64,000 bases of DNA, from contig SVMD01000011.1 in assembly GCA_015067615.1 (NCBI GenBank), positions 1-64,000 on the forward strand, in the 5' to 3' direction. Made by a program: the position numbers and the translations under genes. Positions 18,878-27,722 of the stretch are shown one piece after another. Every line of letters begins with the position of its first letter. The stretch's first letter is position 1. The notes under the pieces are model-generated. The model did no database searches. It saw nothing but the letters and a program-made list of their open reading frames with translations, and was not told where the DNA came from. The stretch comes from Oscillospiraceae bacterium (GTDB lineage Bacteria; Bacillota; Clostridia; Oscillospirales; Oscillospiraceae).

Positions 18878-19753
18878 TCACCGCAACGGCAAAACAGACT
18901 TCAGTTTTTCGAAGTTTTCGGGGGTAATGGACGTAAGGGGCAGACGGCAGGCTCCGCAGTCGAAGCCGATCTCCTGCATGGCAGCTTTTACCGGAATGGG
19001 GTTCACTTCCGAGAAAAGCGCCCGGATCAGGGGCAGAAGCGCAATTTGCAGTGCGGCAGCGGTGTCGAAATCTCCGTCCAGGGCGGCATCAGCCATGGCT
19101 TTCGTCTTTTCCGGTGCCACGTTGGAAAGGACCGAAATCACCCCCTGACCACCCAGGGACAGAACAGGCACGATCTGGTCGTCATTGCCGGACCAGATGG
19201 AAAATCCCGGACATTCCTCCCGGATCCGGGCGATCTTGACGATGTCAGAGCTTGCTTCCTTCACACCCGCAATATTTGGAATGCGGCTTAATTTTTGGTA
19301 CACCTCTACCGGGATATCCACTCCGGTCCGGGAGGGCACATTGTAGAGGATGCAGGGGATATGTACCGCTGTGGCGATGGCGCTGTAGTGGGCATAGAGC
19401 CCCTCAGGGGTTGCCTTGTTGTAGTAGGGGCTCACCAGAAGCAGCCCATCAGCCCCTACCGCCTCCGCCGCCCGGCTCAGGGCGATGGCATGCTCCGTGC
19501 AGTTGCTTCCGGTTCCCGCAATGATGCTGCATCGGTCACCCACATATGCCTTCGCTCTTTTGAACAGCTCCAGTTTTTCCGCATCCGACAGGGTAGGGGA
19601 CTCACCGGTGGTGCCGCAGATCACAATGGCCCGGATCACGGCGTCCAACTGATACTGGAGAAGCCGCTCCAGCATGGGGTAGTTCACTTCGCCCCGCAAA
19701 AATGGCGTGACCAGCGCCGTGCAGACGCCGGTAAAGAATGGTTTTCGGTTCAT
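18878..19753 (-). CDS. dapA: 4-hydroxy-tetrahydrodipicolinate synthase (DapA)
   Basis: This 291-residue class I aldolase-fold enzyme condenses pyruvate with aspartate semialdehyde in lysine and diaminopimelate synthesis, the latter also needed for spore dipicolinate. Visible motifs are GTTGESPTL, SPYYNKATPEGL with the catalytic tyrosine, YNVPSRTG with the carboxylate-binding arginine, and GVKEASSD with the Schiff-base lysine. The second ATG (19753) is preferred because GGAGG lies seven bases upstream; the first ATG abuts the site. Related N-acetylneuraminate lyases share the fold, and the neighbouring oxidoreductase leaves a sugar-acid role possible, but the SRTG arginine favours DapA. Confidence 0.87.
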   Translation of the reverse strand: MNRKPFFTGVCTALVTPFLRGEVNYPMLERLLQYQLDAVIRAIVICGTTGESPTLSDAEKLELFKRAKAYVGDRCSIIAGTGSNCTEHAIALSRAAEAVGADGLLLVSPYYNKATPEGLYAHYSAIATAVHIPCILYNVPSRTGVDIPVEVYQKLSRIPNIAGVKEASSDIVKIARIREECPGFSIWSGNDDQIVPVLSLGGQGVISVLSNVAPEKTKAMADAALDGDFDTAAALQIALLPLIRALFSEVNPIPVKAAMQEIGFDCGACRLPLTSITPENFEKLKSVLPLR

Positions 19754-19801
19754 AAACATCCCTCCGACCCCAGTCTATGCACGGGGAAAACATTTTGCCT
19801 G

Positions 19802-19830
19802 TTGCAAAACCTGACGACTTAGGCTATACT
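19802..19830 (+). promoter_or_regulatory. Sigma-A promoter of queA
   Basis: TTGCAA at 19802-19807, a 17-base spacer and TATACT at 19825-19830. Transcription would start near 19837, which argues against the ATG at 19846 being the queA start. Confidence 0.75.
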
Positions 19831-19875
19831 ATATGCTGATAAATTATGAAGCGAATGGCTTTTGGAGGAAAACTC

Positions 19876-20898
19876 TTGAAAACTTCTGATTTTTGGTATG
19901 ATCTTCCGGAGGAGCTGATTGCCCAGACTCCTCTGGAAAAGCGGGATACCTCCCGGCTGCTTAGCATGGACCGCCGCACCGGTGAGATTGAACACAAGCA
20001 TTTTTTTGATATCATTGACTACCTGAATCCCGGCGACTGCCTGGTGATGAATGATTCCCGGGTGCTGCCTGCCCGGCTCCTGGGCCACCGACCCACCGGC
20101 GGCGCTGTAGAGGTGCTGCTGCTGCGGGACCTGGGGGACAAGAAATGGGAGTGCCTGTGCAAGCCCGGACGGAAGATGCAGGTCGGCAACGAAGTGATTT
20201 TCGGTGACGGCGAACTGACGGCTACCGTGGTGGAGGTCCAGGAAACCGGAAATCGGGTGGTGCAGTTCCACTACGAGGGCATCTTCCTGGAGGTGCTGGA
20301 GCGGCTGGGCAAAATGCCCCTGCCCCCTTACATCAAGGCTGAGCTGAATGACCAGGAGCGGTATCAGACCGTCTATTCCCGGGCCGTGGGCTCTGCCGCT
20401 GCACCCACCGCTGGTCTGCACTGGACCAACGAGCTGCTGGACAAGGCCCGGGCCAAGGGTGTGAAAACCGCCTTCGTGACATTACATGTGGGTCTGGGAA
20501 CCTTCCGGCCCGTGAAGGCGGAGGAGATCACGGACCATCACATGCACGCGGAGCTGTGCATGATCTCCGAAGAAACGGCAGCTGTGCTGAACCAGACCAA
20601 AGCCCAGGGCGGCCGGATTATCTGCGTGGGCACCACCTCCTGCCGGACCCTGGAAAGCCTGGTAAACGAGGATGGCTCTTTCGAAGCCAAGTCCAAATGG
20701 ACAGAGATCTTCATCTATCCCGGCTACACCTTCAAGGCCATGCAGGGCCTGATCACCAATTTCCACCTGCCCGAAAGCACCCTGGTAATGCTGGTCTCCG
20801 CCTTTGCGGGCCGGGAGCATGTGCTGCATGCCTATGAGGAAGCCGTGAAGGAAAAGTATCGCTTCTTCTCCTTCGGCGACGCCATGTGTATTCTATAA
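19876..20898 (+). CDS. queA: S-adenosylmethionine:tRNA ribosyltransferase-isomerase
   Basis: This enzyme of about 340 residues converts preQ1 in tRNA to epoxyqueuosine using the ribosyl part of S-adenosylmethionine. Family signatures are [19 protein letters not shown] near the start, [28 protein letters not shown], and [19 protein letters not shown] near the end. I place the start at the TTG at 19876, seven bases after GGAGG and at the family's usual N-terminus. The next gene, tgt, acts just before it in the queuosine pathway. Confidence 0.95.
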   Translation: MKTSDFWYDLPEELIAQTPLEKRDTSRLLSMDRRTGEIEHKHFFDIIDYLNPGDCLVMNDSRVLPARLLGHRPTGGAVEVLLLRDLGDKKWECLCKPGRKMQVGNEVIFGDGELTATVVEVQETGNRVVQFHYEGIFLEVLERLGKMPLPPYIKAELNDQERYQTVYSRAVGSAAAPTAGLHWTNELLDKARAKGVKTAFVTLHVGLGTFRPVKAEEITDHHMHAELCMISEETAAVLNQTKAQGGRIICVGTTSCRTLESLVNEDGSFEAKSKWTEIFIYPGYTFKAMQGLITNFHLPESTLVMLVSAFAGREHVLHAYEEAVKEKYRFFSFGDAMCIL

Positions 20899-20905
20899 AC
20901 TATTG

Positions 20906-20945
20906 TGTCATTGCGAACCAGTGCGCACACTGGTGTGGCAATCCC
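20906..20945. repeat. Short interspersed palindromic repeat between queA and tgt
   Basis: TGTCATTGCGAACCAGTG begins a 40-bp unit. The inner stem CCAGTG (20918-20923) and CACTGG (20928-20933) surrounds a CGCA loop, and outer ATTGC and GGCAAT segments can pair. This has the look of a dispersed repeat carried in intergenic regions; it could form an RNA hairpin between the two queuosine genes. Confidence 0.55.
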
Positions 20946-20964
20946 CTAAGTAGAGGTATAATAT

Positions 20965-22095
20965 ATGTTTGAACTGAAGAAAACCGAGGGCAAGGCCCGG
21001 CGGGGCGAATTTACCTGCGCCCATGGCACGGTCCAGACCCCTGTCTTTATGAATGTGGGCACCCAGGGCGCCATCAAGGGTGCCTTAAGCGCCGAGGACC
21101 TGAAGAATATCGGTTGCCAGGTGGAGCTGAGCAACACCTACCACCTGCACCTTCGTCCCACGGACAAGGTGGTCCGGGAGATGGGCGGCCTGCACAAATT
21201 CATGACCTGGGACGGTCCCATCCTCACCGACTCCGGCGGATTCCAGGTGTTCTCCCTGTCCTCTCTTCGGAAAATCAAGGAGGAGGGCGTGTACTTTTCC
21301 TCCCATATCGATGGCCGGAAGATTTTCATGGGCCCCGAGGAGAGCATGCAGATCCAGTCCAATTTAGGCTCCGATATCTGCATGGCCTTTGACGAGTGCA
21401 TCGAAAACCCCGCCCCCCGAAAGTACGTCCTGGACTCCGTGGCCCGGACTACCCGGTGGCTGGAGCGGTGCAAGAAGGAAAATGCCCGCTTAAATGCCCT
21501 GCCCGATACGGTGAACCCCCACCAGATGCTCTGGGGCATCAACCAGGGCGGCACCTATGCCGACATCCGAGTGGATCACATGAAGCGTATTGCCGATATG
21601 GACCTGCCCGGCTATGCCATCGGCGGCCTGGCGGTGGGTGAGACGGCGGAAGAGATGTACGATATCATCGACGCTGTGGAGCCCCATATGCCTGCGGACA
21701 AGACCCGGTATCTCATGGGCGTGGGCACCCCTACCAACATCATCGAGGCCGTGGCCCGGGGCGTGGACTTTTTCGACTGCGTCATGCCTGCCCGGAATGC
21801 CCGCCACGCCCGGCTCTTTACCTGGGAAGGCGCCATCAACCTGAAAAACGCCAAGTACCAGCTGGACCAGCGACCCATTGACGAGCACTGCGACTGCCCC
21901 GTCTGCCGCCGCTACAGCCGGGCCTATATCCGCCACCTGTTCGTGGCCGAGGAGATGCTGGCCATGCGTCTGGCCGTCATGCACAACCTGTATTTCTACA
22001 ACAAGCTGATGGAGCGGATCCGTGATGCCCTGGATGAAGGCCGTTTTGAAGAATTCCGCCGGGAATATTCTGCAAAATTAGCCAGAAGAATCTAA
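20965..22095 (+). CDS. tgt: tRNA-guanine transglycosylase
   Basis: This 376-residue TIM-barrel enzyme swaps the wobble guanine of GUN-anticodon tRNAs for preQ1. It has LTDSGGFQVFSL with a catalytic aspartate, the GGLAVGE substrate pocket, DCVMPARNARHARLF with the nucleophilic aspartate, and a zinc site (CDCPVC plus a later cysteine/histidine). The length is typical. It probably shares a transcript with queA despite the intervening repeat. Confidence 0.96.
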   Translation: MFELKKTEGKARRGEFTCAHGTVQTPVFMNVGTQGAIKGALSAEDLKNIGCQVELSNTYHLHLRPTDKVVREMGGLHKFMTWDGPILTDSGGFQVFSLSSLRKIKEEGVYFSSHIDGRKIFMGPEESMQIQSNLGSDICMAFDECIENPAPRKYVLDSVARTTRWLERCKKENARLNALPDTVNPHQMLWGINQGGTYADIRVDHMKRIADMDLPGYAIGGLAVGETAEEMYDIIDAVEPHMPADKTRYLMGVGTPTNIIEAVARGVDFFDCVMPARNARHARLFTWEGAINLKNAKYQLDQRPIDEHCDCPVCRRYSRAYIRHLFVAEEMLAMRLAVMHNLYFYNKLMERIRDALDEGRFEEFRREYSAKLARRI

Positions 22096-22103
22096 ATTCA
22101 CTC

Positions 22104-22131
22104 TTGCAATTTATGCAAAGGGTGGTATAAT
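22104..22131 (+). promoter_or_regulatory. Promoter of yajC
   Basis: TTGCAA at 22104-22109, a 16-base spacer and TATAAT at 22126-22131; the yajC start is 34 bases downstream. Confidence 0.78.
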
Positions 22132-22165
22132 AAACAAGATTATCAAACACGAAGGAGTTTTTCCA

Positions 22166-22552
22166 ATGCTGAATTTTCTGACCACTACTGCCGAAGTTCC
22201 CGCTGGCGGCGGCCTCATGAGCATGCTGATCACCCTGGTCCCCATGTTCCTGATCTTCTACTTCATGCTGATCCGTCCCGAGAACAAGCGGAAGAAGGAA
22301 GCCGAGGCCATGCGCTCCGCCGTCAAGAAGGGCGATAAGATCACCACCATCGGCGGCATCGTCGGTGTTGTTGTTGACGTGAAGGAAGAAAAGATCGTCA
22401 TCGAGACCGGTGCTGATCAGGTCCGCATCGAGTTTGCCAAGTGGGCTATCTCCTCCAACGAGTCTGCTGACGCAGCTGCCAAGGAGCAGGCCAAGAAGGA
22501 AGCCGAGGCTAAGGCAAAGGCCAAGGCTGCCAAGAAGGCTGAGAAGAACTAA
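22166..22552 (+). CDS. yajC: Preprotein translocase accessory subunit YajC
   Basis: This 128-residue single-helix membrane protein has MFLIFYFMLIRPENKRKKE, the hallmark helix and basic loop, followed by VKKGDKITTIGGIVG. YajC associates with SecDF at the Sec translocon. The C-terminal tail is an extended Ala/Lys/Glu stretch, longer than in most homologues. The position after tgt is the classic queA-tgt-yajC order. secDF is not in the window. Confidence 0.94.
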   Translation: MLNFLTTTAEVPAGGGLMSMLITLVPMFLIFYFMLIRPENKRKKEAEAMRSAVKKGDKITTIGGIVGVVVDVKEEKIVIETGADQVRIEFAKWAISSNESADAAAKEQAKKEAEAKAKAKAAKKAEKN

Positions 22553-22558
22553 AAAAGC

Positions 22559-22594
22559 AAGGGCTTCGGATTTTTCCGAAGCCCTTAATTTTTT
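22559..22594. terminator. Bidirectional terminator after yajC
   Basis: A 12-bp stem joins AAGGGCTTCGGA and TCCGAAGCCCTT, followed by AATTTTTT on the plus strand and by an A-run complement serving the convergent glycosyltransferase. Confidence 0.9.
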
Positions 22595-23528
22595 ACTGTT
22601 CGTATTCCAGAATTTCCTTTGCAACATAGATGGGGCGGTCCTTGGTCTGCTCGAAGGTGCGGCCCACATATTCGCCGATGATGCCGATGCAGAACAGCTG
22701 GCAGCTGCCCAGAAGCAGGATCAGCACAATGATGGTGGCATAACCGGGAACGGCGATGCCCCAGACCAGCTTTTCGACGATTGTCCACAGCAGATAGAGA
22801 ACGGCCGCAACGGCAGTTACACAGCCAAGGATCACGCTGAGCCGCAGGGGAGCGGTGGAATAGCCGATGATGCCCTCAATGGCGTAGTTTAAAAGCTTCC
22901 AGAAGTTCCACTTGGTGGTACCGTGGGCCCGCTCGCAGGCGGTGTAGGGGATGAACTTGGTCTCATAGCCCACCCAGGCAAAGATGCCCTTGGAGAACCG
23001 GTGATATTCCCCCAGCTTCAGGATGCTTTCCGCGACGCTGCGCCGGAAGGTCCGGAAATCGCTGGCATCGGGTTCCAGCTTTACGGAGGACAGCTTGTTG
23101 ATGATGGAGTAGAAGCTTTGCTTAAAGAAGGAAAGCACCTTGCCCTCGCTGCGGCGGTCCTGATAGGCGGCCACCACGTCGTATTGGGGCTCGTTTTCCA
23201 AAATTTCCACCATGTCCCGGACGATCTCCGGCCGCTGCTGCAAATCCGCGTCGATCAGGGAAATGTAGTCGCCGCTGGCGTGCTGCAAGCCTGCGTACAG
23301 ACCAGCCTCCTTGCCGAAATTTCGGGAGAAGGAGATGACCTTCACCGGGCATTCCTGTTTTTGGTGAAGCTTTCTTAAATTGTGGAGCGTTGCGTCGTGG
23401 CTTCCGTCGTCCACAAAGACGATTTCATAGTCATAGCCGCAGCCTGAAAAGGCATTAATCACGGCGGCCTGGAATTCGGCCACATTTTCCGCCTCGTTAT
23501 AGCAGGGGACGATCAGGGATAATTTCAT
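22593..23528 (-). CDS. Family 2 glycosyltransferase, membrane-bound (GtrB/DPM1-like)
   Basis: This protein of about 311 residues has a GT-A domain (LIVPCYNEAENV, VFVDDGSHDAT, and DADLQQRPE as the metal-binding DXD region) and two C-terminal membrane helices (about residues 225-285). This architecture transfers a sugar from a nucleotide donor to polyprenyl phosphate, for modification of cell-wall polymers or other surface glycans; the exact sugar is unknown. The ATG at 23528 or a GTG nine bases earlier may be the start. It stands alone between yajC and the valS leader. Confidence 0.87.
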   Translation of the reverse strand: MKLSLIVPCYNEAENVAEFQAAVINAFSGCGYDYEIVFVDDGSHDATLHNLRKLHQKQECPVKVISFSRNFGKEAGLYAGLQHASGDYISLIDADLQQRPEIVRDMVEILENEPQYDVVAAYQDRRSEGKVLSFFKQSFYSIINKLSSVKLEPDASDFRTFRRSVAESILKLGEYHRFSKGIFAWVGYETKFIPYTACERAHGTTKWNFWKLLNYAIEGIIGYSTAPLRLSVILGCVTAVAAVLYLLWTIVEKLVWGIAVPGYATIIVLILLLGSCQLFCIGIIGEYVGRTFEQTKDRPIYVAKEILEYEQ

Positions 23529-23645
23529 AGGGTTCACTCACAATCAAAAAAGGTGCATCTATTATATGCTTTTTTCACAGCTGCGTCAAGTCGGCGGGGG
23601 AATGAATATTATTTCTGTAAAACTGAAAAAAGTTCAAAATTTTGG

Positions 23646-23674
23646 TTGACATTGCATAAAACATATGTTAATTT
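23646..23674 (+). promoter_or_regulatory. Promoter of the valS T-box leader
   Basis: A perfect TTGACA at 23646-23651 is followed 17 bases later by TAATTT at 23669-23674, with a TG just upstream of the -10 element. Confidence 0.65.
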
Positions 23675-23689
23675 ATTGTGGTAAATGCC

Positions 23690-23910
23690 GTGAAGGGGAG
23701 TTTTCGAATCCATTTGCGCTCAGAGAGTACCCGGTTGGTGCGAGGGTATGTGCAAGGATCCGGAATGTCGCCCCGGAGCAGTTTCCCTGAAGGACAAGTA
23801 GGGGAGAACGGGTAAGCCCGTTACAGCGTTTGAGTGCCGGCCAGGCCGGAATTCAGGTGGTACCGCGGATTTTATTCGCCCTGAAGTCAATGGACTTCAG
23901 GGCGTTTTCT
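23690..23910 (+). promoter_or_regulatory. T-box riboswitch controlling valS
   Basis: The conserved T-box sequence TTCAGGTGGTACCGCGG lies at 23852-23868. It is followed by a terminator hairpin (GCCCTGAAGTC at 23878-23888 with GACTTCAGGGC at 23893-23903, then GTTTT). Upstream is a long stem I region with AGAGAG and GGTTGGTGCGAG elements. The likely specifier is GTC (valine) in GGAATGTCGCC near 23765. Uncharged valine tRNA would pair with the T-box and prevent termination, raising ValS when valine is short. Confidence 0.93.
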
Positions 23911-23954
23911 ATTTCCGTCCTGAAGCAAAAACTCAAACAAAAGGAGAAAGTAAA

Positions 23955-26606
23955 ATGGCAAGAGAATTACCCAAGGTGTATGAGCCTCAGCAGGTTGAGG
24001 ACCGCATCTACAAAATGTGGGAGCAGGGCGGCTTCTTCAAGCCCCAGGGCAAGGCCGACGCCAAGCCCTTCACCATCGTCATGCCTCCCCCCAACGTCAC
24101 CGGCCAGCTGCACATGGGCCACGCCATGGACGCAACCCTGCAGGACACCCTGATCCGCTTCAAGCGTATGCAGGGCTACGACGCTCTGTGGGTCCCCGGT
24201 GTTGACCACGCCGGCATCGCCACCCAGATCAAGGTGGAAGAGGAGCTGCGTACCAAGGAGGGTCTGACCCGCTACGACCTGGGCCGTGAGAAGTTCCTGG
24301 AGCGTGTCTGGGACTGGAAGCACAAGTTCGGCAACCGGATCGTGGAGCAGCAGAAGAAGCTGGGCGCCTCCTGTGACTGGGACCGTTCCGCCTTCACCAT
24401 GGACGAGAACTGCTCCCATGCTGTCCGTGAGGTCTTTGTTTCCCTGTACGAGAAGGGCCTGATCTACAAGGGCAGCCGTATCATCAACTGGTGCCCCAAC
24501 TGTGTCACCGCTCTGTCCGACGCTGAGGTCGAGTATGTGGACAAGCCCGGCCACCTGTGGCACATCCGCTACCCCCTGGCCGACGGCAACGGTGAGGTGA
24601 TCATCGCCACCACCCGTCCCGAGACCATGCTGGGCGATACTGCCGTCTGCGTCAACCCCAACGACGAGCGCTATCAGCACATCATCGGCAAGAAGGTCAT
24701 TCTGCCCCTGATGAATAAGGAGATCCCTGTTGTGGCTGATGACTATGCCGAGATGGAATTCGGCACCGGCTGCGTGAAGATGACCCCCGCCCACGACCCC
24801 AACGACTTCGAAGTGGGTCTGCGCCACAACCTGGAGGTCATCCGCGTTCTGGATGACAACGGCGTTGTGAATAACCTGGGCGGCAAGTATGAGGGCATGG
24901 ACCGCTACGATGCCCGTAAGGCCATCGTTGCCGACCTGGAGGAGCAGGGCTACCTGGTGAAGGTGGAGGACTACGCCCACAACGTGGGTACCTGCTACCG
25001 CTGCCACAAGGACGTGGAGCCCATCATCTCCGCCCAGTGGTTCGTGAAGATGAAGCCCCTGGCCGAGGAGGCCATCCGTGTGGTCCGGGACGGCGAGACC
25101 AAGTTTGTCCCCGAGCGCTTCACCAAGACCTACATGAACTGGATGGAAAATGTCCGTGACTGGTGTATCTCCCGCCAGCTGTGGTGGGGCCATCAGATCC
25201 CTGCCTGGACCTGTGCCGACTGCGGCCACATCACCGTCTCCCGTGAGGATGCTCAGGTCTGCGAGAAGTGCGGCAGTGCCCACATCACCCGGGAAGAGGA
25301 TGTGCTGGACACCTGGTTCTCTTCCGCTCTGTGGCCCTTCGAGACCCTGGGCTGGCCCAATACCGATGCCGAGGACTTTAAGAAGTTCTATCCCACCGAC
25401 GTGCTGGTCACCGGCTATGACATCATTTTCTTCTGGGTCGCCAGAATGATCTTCTCCGGCTGCGAGCATACCGGCAAGGCTCCCTTCCACACCGTGCTGA
25501 TCCACGGTCTGGTCCGTGACAATCTGGGCCGGAAGATGAGTAAGTCCCTGGGCAACGGCATCGATCCTCTGGAGATGATCGAGAAGTACGGCTGCGATGC
25601 CCTGCGTATGAACATGGTCACCGGCAACTCTCCCGGAAACGACATGCGTTTCTATGTGGAGCGCTGCGAGGCTATGCGCAACTTCGCCAACAAGCTGTGG
25701 AACGCCTCCCGCTATGTCATGATGAACCTCAGTGAGGACGCTGTCAATCAGCTGCCCGACCTCTCCAAGCTGGAGATCGCCGACAAGTGGGTCCTTTCCA
25801 AGCTGAATACCCTCATCGGTGAGGTCACCGAGAACATGGAGAAGTACGAGCTGGGTGTTGCCATCCAGAAGATCTACGACTTCGTGTGGGACATCTACTG
25901 CGACTGGTATATCGAGATGACAAAGGCCCGTCTGTTCGCCGACGATGCCGACCGGAAGCAGACCGCCATTTCCGTCCTGGTCTATGTGCTGGACAACATC
26001 CTGCGGCTGCTGCATCCCTTCATGCCCTTCATCACCGAGGAGATCTGGCAGTCCATCCCCCACGAGGGAGAGGCTCTGATCGTGGCCCAGTGGCCCGAGA
26101 TGAATGCCGACCTGGCCTTCAAGGCTGAATGCGATGCCATGGAGTCCGTTATGGACGCTATCCGCGCCATCCGTGCCCGCCGCACCGAGATGAACGTGCC
26201 CCCCTCCAAGAAGGCTGCCCTGTATGTGCTGACCAATAAGCCCCAGGTGTTCCACGAGGGCGAGGGTTTCCTGCAGCGCCTGGCCTATGCGGATACCGTG
26301 TCCCTGCTGGATGCCGAGCCTGCAAACCTGGACGGCATGATCACCATCACCACCCCCGACGCCAAGCTCTATATCCCCATGGGACAGCTGGTGGATGTGG
26401 CCAAGGAACTGGCCCGGATCACCAAGGAGCTGGAAGGCGCGAAGAAATTCCTTGCTTCCATCGAGGGTAAGCTGAAAAATGAGAAGTTCGTCTCCCGGGC
26501 TCCCGAGGCTGTTGTCAACGCCGAGCGGGAAAAGGCCGCCAAGCACCGCGACCTGATCGCCCAGCTGGAGGAGAGCCTCGCTGCCATGCAGAAGCTGGCC
26601 AACTAA
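23955..26606 (+). CDS. valS: Valyl-tRNA synthetase
   Basis: This 883-residue class Ia synthetase has the HIGH-type motif in PPPNVTGQLHMGHA, the KMSKS motif in GRKMSKSLGNGIDP, an editing domain with the ATTRPETMLGDTAV stretch, a zinc-ribbon insert (CADC then CEKC), and a C-terminal coiled coil from about residue 815 that contacts tRNA. The length is normal. Expression is set by the T-box leader directly upstream. Codon use is strongly GC-biased, as expected for a highly expressed host gene. Confidence 0.97.
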   Translation: MARELPKVYEPQQVEDRIYKMWEQGGFFKPQGKADAKPFTIVMPPPNVTGQLHMGHAMDATLQDTLIRFKRMQGYDALWVPGVDHAGIATQIKVEEELRTKEGLTRYDLGREKFLERVWDWKHKFGNRIVEQQKKLGASCDWDRSAFTMDENCSHAVREVFVSLYEKGLIYKGSRIINWCPNCVTALSDAEVEYVDKPGHLWHIRYPLADGNGEVIIATTRPETMLGDTAVCVNPNDERYQHIIGKKVILPLMNKEIPVVADDYAEMEFGTGCVKMTPAHDPNDFEVGLRHNLEVIRVLDDNGVVNNLGGKYEGMDRYDARKAIVADLEEQGYLVKVEDYAHNVGTCYRCHKDVEPIISAQWFVKMKPLAEEAIRVVRDGETKFVPERFTKTYMNWMENVRDWCISRQLWWGHQIPAWTCADCGHITVSREDAQVCEKCGSAHITREEDVLDTWFSSALWPFETLGWPNTDAEDFKKFYPTDVLVTGYDIIFFWVARMIFSGCEHTGKAPFHTVLIHGLVRDNLGRKMSKSLGNGIDPLEMIEKYGCDALRMNMVTGNSPGNDMRFYVERCEAMRNFANKLWNASRYVMMNLSEDAVNQLPDLSKLEIADKWVLSKLNTLIGEVTENMEKYELGVAIQKIYDFVWDIYCDWYIEMTKARLFADDADRKQTAISVLVYVLDNILRLLHPFMPFITEEIWQSIPHEGEALIVAQWPEMNADLAFKAECDAMESVMDAIRAIRARRTEMNVPPSKKAALYVLTNKPQVFHEGEGFLQRLAYADTVSLLDAEPANLDGMITITTPDAKLYIPMGQLVDVAKELARITKELEGAKKFLASIEGKLKNEKFVSRAPEAVVNAEREKAAKHRDLIAQLEESLAAMQKLAN

Positions 26607-26622
26607 GATACCGACTTAATGT

Positions 26623-26659
26623 AAGCCGGAGGAACCATCCGGTTCCTCCGGCTTTTTTT
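26623..26659 (+). terminator. Rho-independent terminator of valS
   Basis: AAGCCGGAGGAACC pairs with GGTTCCTCCGGCTT around a four-base loop, followed by a seven-T run. Confidence 0.92.
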
Positions 26660-26740
26660 CGGAAGGTTCTTATGAATTATACGGACTGAATTCAAAGGCA
26701 CTACCCGTACTGCTATCATGACGAAAAAAGAGGGATACCC

Positions 26741-27601
26741 ATGAAGAAACTGCTGTGTTTGATTGTTACCCTGCTTCTGCTGCTCAGCGGCTGCGGAAAC
26801 GAAGCGGTGGAGACCACTGCTCCCACCATCACGGAACCCATCCCGGAGACAACTGCGCTCAGTAGCGAGGAAAACCAGCTTCTGCTGGAACAGGAAGCCC
26901 AGCTGCTGGAGGACAAGTACGGTGTTGTGATCCTGGTGGGCGATCAGTGTGATACGGTCTTTTCCCATTTCACGGCTTCTTACGCTACGGACTATGAAAA
27001 GGTCAGCGGGATTCTAAAGACCCTGGATTATATCCTGGGCCGTTATCCCGAAGGCTTCTTCCGGCAGCTTTGCACCCAGGAGCGCAGCGGCATCCGGATT
27101 CACCTGATTCAGGACCTCTGGGCCAACAATGAAGATCTCTACGGCGGGGACTATGGCGGCTTCAGCCAGGATCTGCTGGATCACTACATCCTGGTTCTGG
27201 ACGTGGACGCCACCTGGGAGGAGCTTTATTACCATGAGCTGACCCACATTATCGATATGCATATTGCCATGGACGCGGCCAAACGGGAGGATGCGCTGTT
27301 TTCCGAAGAGGGCTGGAGCGCCCTGAACCCCGACTGGTTCCCCGGCTATGCCGATGACTACATGAACCTGCCGGACCTCCAGGAGGACGGCTGGTTTGTG
27401 GATCCCTATGGGGCCATCAATCCTCAGGAGGACCGGGCACAGGTCATGGCCAAGGCCATGCTGCCGAATTACCGGATTTATTTTAATAATAATCAGGGCA
27501 TCCGGATGAAGATGGAATATTACAGTCTGGTTATCCAGGATGTTTTTGATACCACCGGCTGGCCGGAGATCCTGCCCTGGGAAGAAAACTACAAAAAGTG
27601 A
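26741..27601 (+). CDS. Lipoprotein with HEXXH zincin-like domain
   Basis: This 286-residue secreted protein has a lipoprotein signal (MKKLL, hydrophobic run, LLSGC). After a Thr-rich linker comes a domain with YYHELTHIID, the HEXXH zinc site of metallopeptidases, at about residue 167. A conserved EDR segment downstream (about residue 229) may give the third ligand. It looks like a putative zinc-binding metallopeptidase of the cell surface; substrate unknown. The whole domain recurs in the next gene, so the two arose by duplication. An AAAGAGGG site precedes the start. Confidence 0.75.
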   Translation: MKKLLCLIVTLLLLLSGCGNEAVETTAPTITEPIPETTALSSEENQLLLEQEAQLLEDKYGVVILVGDQCDTVFSHFTASYATDYEKVSGILKTLDYILGRYPEGFFRQLCTQERSGIRIHLIQDLWANNEDLYGGDYGGFSQDLLDHYILVLDVDATWEELYYHELTHIIDMHIAMDAAKREDALFSEEGWSALNPDWFPGYADDYMNLPDLQEDGWFVDPYGAINPQEDRAQVMAKAMLPNYRIYFNNNQGIRMKMEYYSLVIQDVFDTTGWPEILPWEENYKK

Positions 27602-27671
27602 AGCAGCAGCGGTGCGGGACGTCAGTTCCGCACCGTATTTTTGAGCAGACATGGCCATTGGAAAATAAGCG

Positions 27672-27700
27672 TTGTATAATGGTGCATAGACTGCTATAAT
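27672..27700 (+). promoter_or_regulatory. Promoter of the second HEXXH lipoprotein
   Basis: TTGTAT at 27672-27677, a 17-base spacer and TATAAT at 27695-27700, 22 bases before the start codon. The paralogue upstream has a similar CTGCTATCAT sequence in the same place. Confidence 0.7.
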
Positions 27701-27722
27701 CAGGAAAAAGGAGGAATGCAGA

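Noticed and set aside
23967..26546. 859-codon open frame opposite valS
   Set aside because: The valS reading frame has all synthetase motifs; the antisense frame is Leu/Gly/Val/His-rich and lacks a start site.
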